Notes under the pieces: generated by a model
The model's input: only the letters and a program-made list of their open reading frames with translations
Database searches by the model: none
Told to the model about the DNA's origin: nothing
Assembly: GCF_000272475.1 (NCBI RefSeq)
Contig: NZ_AKFJ01000084.1
Span: 124,001-188,000 of the forward strand
Direction of reading: 5' to 3'
DNA: 64,000 nucleotides
Source: Novosphingobium sp. Rr 2-17
GTDB taxonomy: Bacteria > Pseudomonadota > Alphaproteobacteria > Sphingomonadales > Sphingomonadaceae
Made by a program: the position numbers and the translations under genes
In this document: positions 60,667 through 64,000 of the stretch, piece by piece
Layout: the number at the start of each line of letters is the position of its first letter
How positions within the stretch are numbered: position 1 is the stretch's first letter

Positions 60667-61827
60667 ATGAGTCCTGTTGCGACATCCAAACCACGCGTTT
60701 TGCAGGTCATCACTAAGCTTGACGTTGGCGGCGCTGAAGTGGTCGCGCTCGGCATCATGTCGGCACTTCACGAGCATGTCGATTTTGCAGTAGCGACCGT
60801 GATTGATCCGCGCAATCCTAGCCCGGTCGGGCGGGACATGAGGGCACGGTTAGCAGCGTTGCGGGTTCCGATCTTTCCAGGCGCGAAGGGGCATTTCAAG
60901 ACCGGCGGGGTAGTGCGATCGGCGTTGAAACTGGCGCGCGCAGTCGCTCGGTTCAAGCCTGAGGTGGTCCATCTCCATACCGAAATGCCGGAACTGACGT
61001 GGGCAGTAGCTGGCTTGCTTTCGCGCCAGGTCAGGCAGGTCACCGTTCTGCGGACGGTCCACAACTGCGAGCTCTGGATTGCATGGGGTGGCATCGGACG
61101 CTGGGTGACGCAGCGGCTGGCGGGAAGCCGCACGGTGGCCGTTTCACACGCTGCTGCTAACGCCGATGCAGCAATTAAGACGCGTACGCGGCGACCTTTG
61201 GCGCGAGTCATCTATAATGGCGTGCCCGCCCCAGCGATCGACAAGCATGAGTCTGCCGTCGATGGGGTCGGTCCGTGCCGAGTTCTGTTCGCGGGCCGGT
61301 TCATCGAGCAAAAAGCCCCTGACCTTTTACCGGCCATCCTGGTTGCAGCCCATCGGCAAACCCACAGGCGCGACGTTCAGGTTACGCTTGCTGGCACGGG
61401 GCCGATGGAGGCCGGCTTGCGCGCTGCGATCACGGGCCTCGCACCTGGCTGGCGTGTCGAGATTACTCCGCCGATCGAACGGCTCCAGAGCCGGCTGGCC
61501 GAGTACGATGTTGTGATTATGCCCTCGCGCTATGAGGGTTTCGGTCTCCTGGCGCTAGAAACGCTGCTCGCGGGGGTGCCACTGATCGCAACGCACGCGC
61601 CGGGCTTGGCCGAAGTGCTACCGGACGGATATGTTTTTAGCGCCCCGGTCGATGACGCAGAATCACTAGGTCGCCTGCTCGCGCAGGTGATCGAGGACCC
61701 AACTGCCGCGCGGGCGCTGGTGCGTGGCGGTCGTGATCCATTGGCGCGGCGGTTTTCGCCCCAGGCTATGGTTCTGGGTTACGCTCTGGAGTACGGCCTA
61801 GCACTGTCTGCTAAGGACTTTGAATGA
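60667..61827 (+). CDS. Glycosyltransferase, GT4
   Basis: A 386-residue GT-B enzyme. N-terminal VLQVITKLDVGGAEVVALGI (glycine-rich loop of GT4), PEVVHLHTEMPELTWAVAGL, then CRVLFAGRFIEQKAPDLLPA and the E-x7-E region MPSRYEGFGLLALETLLAGV. Start ATG 60667; the earlier codons from 60577 are not conserved. The next gene overlaps by four bases, forming a run of three coupled glycosyltransferases to the window end. Confidence 0.9.
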   Translation: MSPVATSKPRVLQVITKLDVGGAEVVALGIMSALHEHVDFAVATVIDPRNPSPVGRDMRARLAALRVPIFPGAKGHFKTGGVVRSALKLARAVARFKPEVVHLHTEMPELTWAVAGLLSRQVRQVTVLRTVHNCELWIAWGGIGRWVTQRLAGSRTVAVSHAAANADAAIKTRTRRPLARVIYNGVPAPAIDKHESAVDGVGPCRVLFAGRFIEQKAPDLLPAILVAAHRQTHRRDVQVTLAGTGPMEAGLRAAITGLAPGWRVEITPPIERLQSRLAEYDVVIMPSRYEGFGLLALETLLAGVPLIATHAPGLAEVLPDGYVFSAPVDDAESLGRLLAQVIEDPTAARALVRGGRDPLARRFSPQAMVLGYALEYGLALSAKDFE

Positions 61828-62870
61828 GCGCATCGCCCCCCCCGATCCTGACCATCGGCATCAAGGCGCTGAACGAGGAGGCCCATATCGAGGCCGCCCT
61901 GGCCAGCGCTTGTGAGGCCGTTTCGCAAGTAGGTGGCCAAGTCATTTTGGCTGACAGCGGGTCGATCGATCGCACCGTTGAGATCGCAGCAGGATTCGTA
62001 GCGAGAGGGCATCCGGTTTCGGTTTGGCAGTTGACGGATACCGCTATGCGGTCGTGCGGCACAGGGGCCCAACTTGCGTTCCAACACGCTATGGGAGAAT
62101 ATTTCTATCTGCTTGACGGTGACATGGTTCTTGCAGCGGCCTTTATAGCCGACGGATTGGCGTTCCTACGCGACAATCCCGGGTATGCCGCCGTTGGCGG
62201 GCGCGTAGTCGAGGCGCAAACCCAAAGCATCGAATTCGAGCTACGGGCCCAGTCTGACAAAGTGAAGGGCTCTGCCGTCAGTGGAGAAGTCGATCGACTT
62301 GACTGCGGCGGCCTCTATCGGATGGAAGCTATCCGCTCGGTTGGCTATTTCGCCGACTGCAATCTTCACGCATTCGAGGAGTTCGAACTTGGCGCGCGTC
62401 TCCGAACTAAAGGCTGGAAACTCGCGCGTATCGCGGTGCCGGCCGTCTACCATTTCGGACATACGACGGGCGGCTACAGACTGATGCTTCGGCGCTTGCG
62501 TAGCGGGTATGCCGGCGGCCCCGGCGAAGTGGTCCGCGCGGCACTGCGGGGAGGGCATTTCAAGCACGTGCTAAGAGATTTCTCGCAATTGCGGCTGGGC
62601 GTTGCCGTGTGGGGTTGGTGGGCAGTGCTTTTGGCTAGTCTGTTTACCGGGCAATGGGCGATCCTGGCAACAGCGACGGCTGTTCCATTGGCTTTTCTGA
62701 GCTGGCGGCGAGGCGGCCTGCGGCTGGGGCTTTATTCGCTGGCGGTCTGGAACATCAATGCGATCGGACTGGTGCAAGGTTTGATGCGTCACCGGCGGTC
62801 CCCAGCGGCGCCGGTTCCGGCGTTTCAGGTTTGCATTACCTCGCCTGCCTCGCCACAGTTGCCTGACTGA
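61824..62870 (+). CDS. Glycosyltransferase, GT2, with C-terminal membrane segments
   Basis: A 348-residue GT2: ILTIGIKALNEEAHIEAALA, VILADSGSIDRTVEIAAGFV (the DSxSxD motif), FYLLDGDMVLAAAFIADGL (DGD metal-binding acid), and a C-terminal hydrophobic region (about 260-325, with LGVAVWGWWAVLLASLFTGQ) forming two or three TM segments. Likely builds a polyprenyl-linked saccharide at the inner membrane. Both ends overlap neighbours (ATGA; and TGATG with the next start). Confidence 0.9.
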   Translation: MSASPPPILTIGIKALNEEAHIEAALASACEAVSQVGGQVILADSGSIDRTVEIAAGFVARGHPVSVWQLTDTAMRSCGTGAQLAFQHAMGEYFYLLDGDMVLAAAFIADGLAFLRDNPGYAAVGGRVVEAQTQSIEFELRAQSDKVKGSAVSGEVDRLDCGGLYRMEAIRSVGYFADCNLHAFEEFELGARLRTKGWKLARIAVPAVYHFGHTTGGYRLMLRRLRSGYAGGPGEVVRAALRGGHFKHVLRDFSQLRLGVAVWGWWAVLLASLFTGQWAILATATAVPLAFLSWRRGGLRLGLYSLAVWNINAIGLVQGLMRHRRSPAAPVPAFQVCITSPASPQLPD

Positions 62871-64000
62871 TGCGTGCGGGGGACACCGGATCAAACGGCG
62901 GCTGGCAATTTGCCATGTCGCACAGCGCCCCAGGGGGGCTTCGCGAGATATGGAACGACGTCGCTGCGGGGCTTGCCGAGCGAGGACGCATTGTCACGCG
63001 CTTCGTGCTTTATCCTGATGGGCTGCGCGGCGATGGGAAGGACGCCGCGCGAGAAGGATGGCACCACCTCCTGGATCACAGACCCTCGGGGCTGCTGCGT
63101 CAGGCCGCTCTCCTGTGGGCGCTCGTCGCTTGGATAAGACGGACCCGCCCGGAGGTGATCGTCACGGCCATGCCATATGCCAATGTCGCAGTTGCGATTG
63201 CGGCTACTCTAGCGCGAACGGGCACCAGAATCGTCGCGACGCACCATTCTCCTATCGATACGCATGGCTTTGCGATCGCGCGGCTCGATTCAGTTACCGG
63301 CAAGCTTCCTTCAGTAGCGGCCATAGTCTGCGTTTCGCGCGCAGTCGCTGCCTCTGTTGCAGATCGCGCCGGAGGCTATCGTCGGAAATGCCGGGTGATT
63401 CACAATGCCCTGCCACGCAATATAGAGGGAGCTATTGACCATCTGCGCGTCGATGAGGGGGTTAGCCCGATACCCGGCAGATGCGTCGCGGTTGGTAGAT
63501 TGTCGCAGCAGAAGAACTATCCCCTCCTGCTCCAGGCTTTCGCGCGGATGGGTACAGGTTCGCTGGATATTGTTGGATCGGGCGAGGACGAAGCGGCTCT
63601 TCGCAGTCTTGCACACAACTTGGGTCTGGACAGCCGCGTACGCTTTTTGGGACAGATGGGCCGGGAGCAAGCGCTGCGGATCGTGGCCCAGGCGCAAGTT
63701 TTCGTGCAGGTAAGCTTGTACGAAGGGCACAGCCTTGCGTTGATCGAGGCATCGCGAATGGGGTTACCGCTGGTTGTCTCGGATATCCCCGTGCAATCGG
63801 AAGCCATTACAATGACGGATGGCAGTCTTGCCGGCCAGGTCGTGCCGCTTGATCGACCCGACATTCTGGCAGAAGTACTAAGCGGCTTGCTGGCCGACGA
63901 TGCTACACGAGCGCGTTGGGCGGCAAAAGCGCGCCTGGTGGGTTTAGCGGCATCAAATGCCGTGATGATCGATGCTTATGAAGAGCTATTGTTGCAATGC
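62870..64000 (+). CDS. Glycosyltransferase, GT4 (3' end beyond the window)
   Basis: The frame starting at ATG 62870, one base into the preceding TGA, stays open for 377 codons to the window end. It has a GT4 layout: RAGDTGSNGGWQFAMSHSAP then GLREIWNDVAAGLAERG; ATHHSPIDTH in the N-terminal domain; CRVIHNALPRNIEG; CVAVGRLSQQKNYPLLLQAF and DIVGSGEDEAALRSLA in the C-terminal domain, and the E-x7-E region LYEGHSLALIEASRMGLPLV. The protein ends soon after residue 377 by family length. Confidence 0.88.
   Translation, partial: MRAGDTGSNGGWQFAMSHSAPGGLREIWNDVAAGLAERGRIVTRFVLYPDGLRGDGKDAAREGWHHLLDHRPSGLLRQAALLWALVAWIRRTRPEVIVTAMPYANVAVAIAATLARTGTRIVATHHSPIDTHGFAIARLDSVTGKLPSVAAIVCVSRAVAASVADRAGGYRRKCRVIHNALPRNIEGAIDHLRVDEGVSPIPGRCVAVGRLSQQKNYPLLLQAFARMGTGSLDIVGSGEDEAALRSLAHNLGLDSRVRFLGQMGREQALRIVAQAQVFVQVSLYEGHSLALIEASRMGLPLVVSDIPVQSEAITMTDGSLAGQVVPLDRPDILAEVLSGLLADDATRARWAAKARLVGLAASNAVMIDAYEELLLQC

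Noticed and set aside
1-64000. CRISPR arrays, rRNA operons, intact insertion sequences and prophage genes
   Set aside because: No regularly spaced repeats, rRNA signatures, transposase/DDE motifs or phage structural genes were seen.

Overview
The window is high-GC DNA from an alphaproteobacterium, most likely a sphingomonad (Sphingomonas, Novosphingobium or a relative). This rests on the mix of gene families: two TonB-dependent receptors, a sux-like sucrose locus, RND efflux, periplasmic cyclophilin, MarC/YnfA/YggT membrane proteins, and a relic of sphingomonad-plasmid-type genes (ParB N-terminus, DUF736). The genus is an inference; no rRNA is present. No CRISPR array, intact transposase or prophage was seen.

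Layout. 1-4.5 kb: a housekeeping run (YggT, FolD, a secreted NTF2-like protein, MarC, YnfA) facing a LON-substrate-binding protein and a thioredoxin/TPR co-chaperone. 4.7-6.3 kb: tRNA-Gly(GCC) and tRNA-Ser(GGA) enclose about 1.4 kb of decayed mobile DNA holding a ParB fragment, a multiply frameshifted methyltransferase and a DUF736 stub. 6.4-10.5 kb: cyclophilin, a large MscS channel, a small glycine-rich secreted protein and an Ogt-type DNA alkyltransferase. 10.5-17.5 kb: a three-gene RND efflux operon with a divergent LysR regulator. 17.5-22.1 kb: N-formylglutamate amidohydrolase-like protein back to back with two transglutaminase-like proteins and an M3 peptidase. 22.1-28 kb: a 7TM-GGDEF-EAL protein, an Old Yellow Enzyme and a CHASE3-HAMP-GAF-GGDEF cyclase.

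28.4-35.2 kb: a TonB receptor, an outer-membrane barrel protein in an apparent operon with an unusual histidine kinase (a long Gly/Pro-rich stretch in its periplasmic loop), and a divergent OmpR-type response regulator across a 705-bp intergenic region full of dyads. 35.3-37.1 kb: a DEAD-box helicase with a DbpA-type tail. 37.4-46.2 kb: a sucrose-utilisation locus (LacI regulator, SUT-like MFS, TonB receptor, periplasmic esterase, GH13 amylosucrase/sucrose hydrolase, ROK fructokinase) with paired LacI-type operators between the divergent MFS and receptor genes. An acylesterase inside this operon is the most interesting metabolic clue here.

46-64 kb: a large cell-surface glycan locus with two GT-C-like membrane proteins, a flippase, an O-antigen ligase/polymerase, an AT3-SGNH acyltransferase, GtrA and at least five glycosyltransferases. 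Its core is a chain of six overlapping genes (50350-55573) coding for a sugar epimerase-like protein, a TIM-barrel isomerase, a GT2-like membrane protein with an in-frame 15-bp minisatellite, a FAD oxidoreductase, GtrA and a DPM-like transferase. This combination does not match a pathway I can name and is the best candidate for an undescribed biosynthetic system. The last glycosyltransferase runs off the end of the window.
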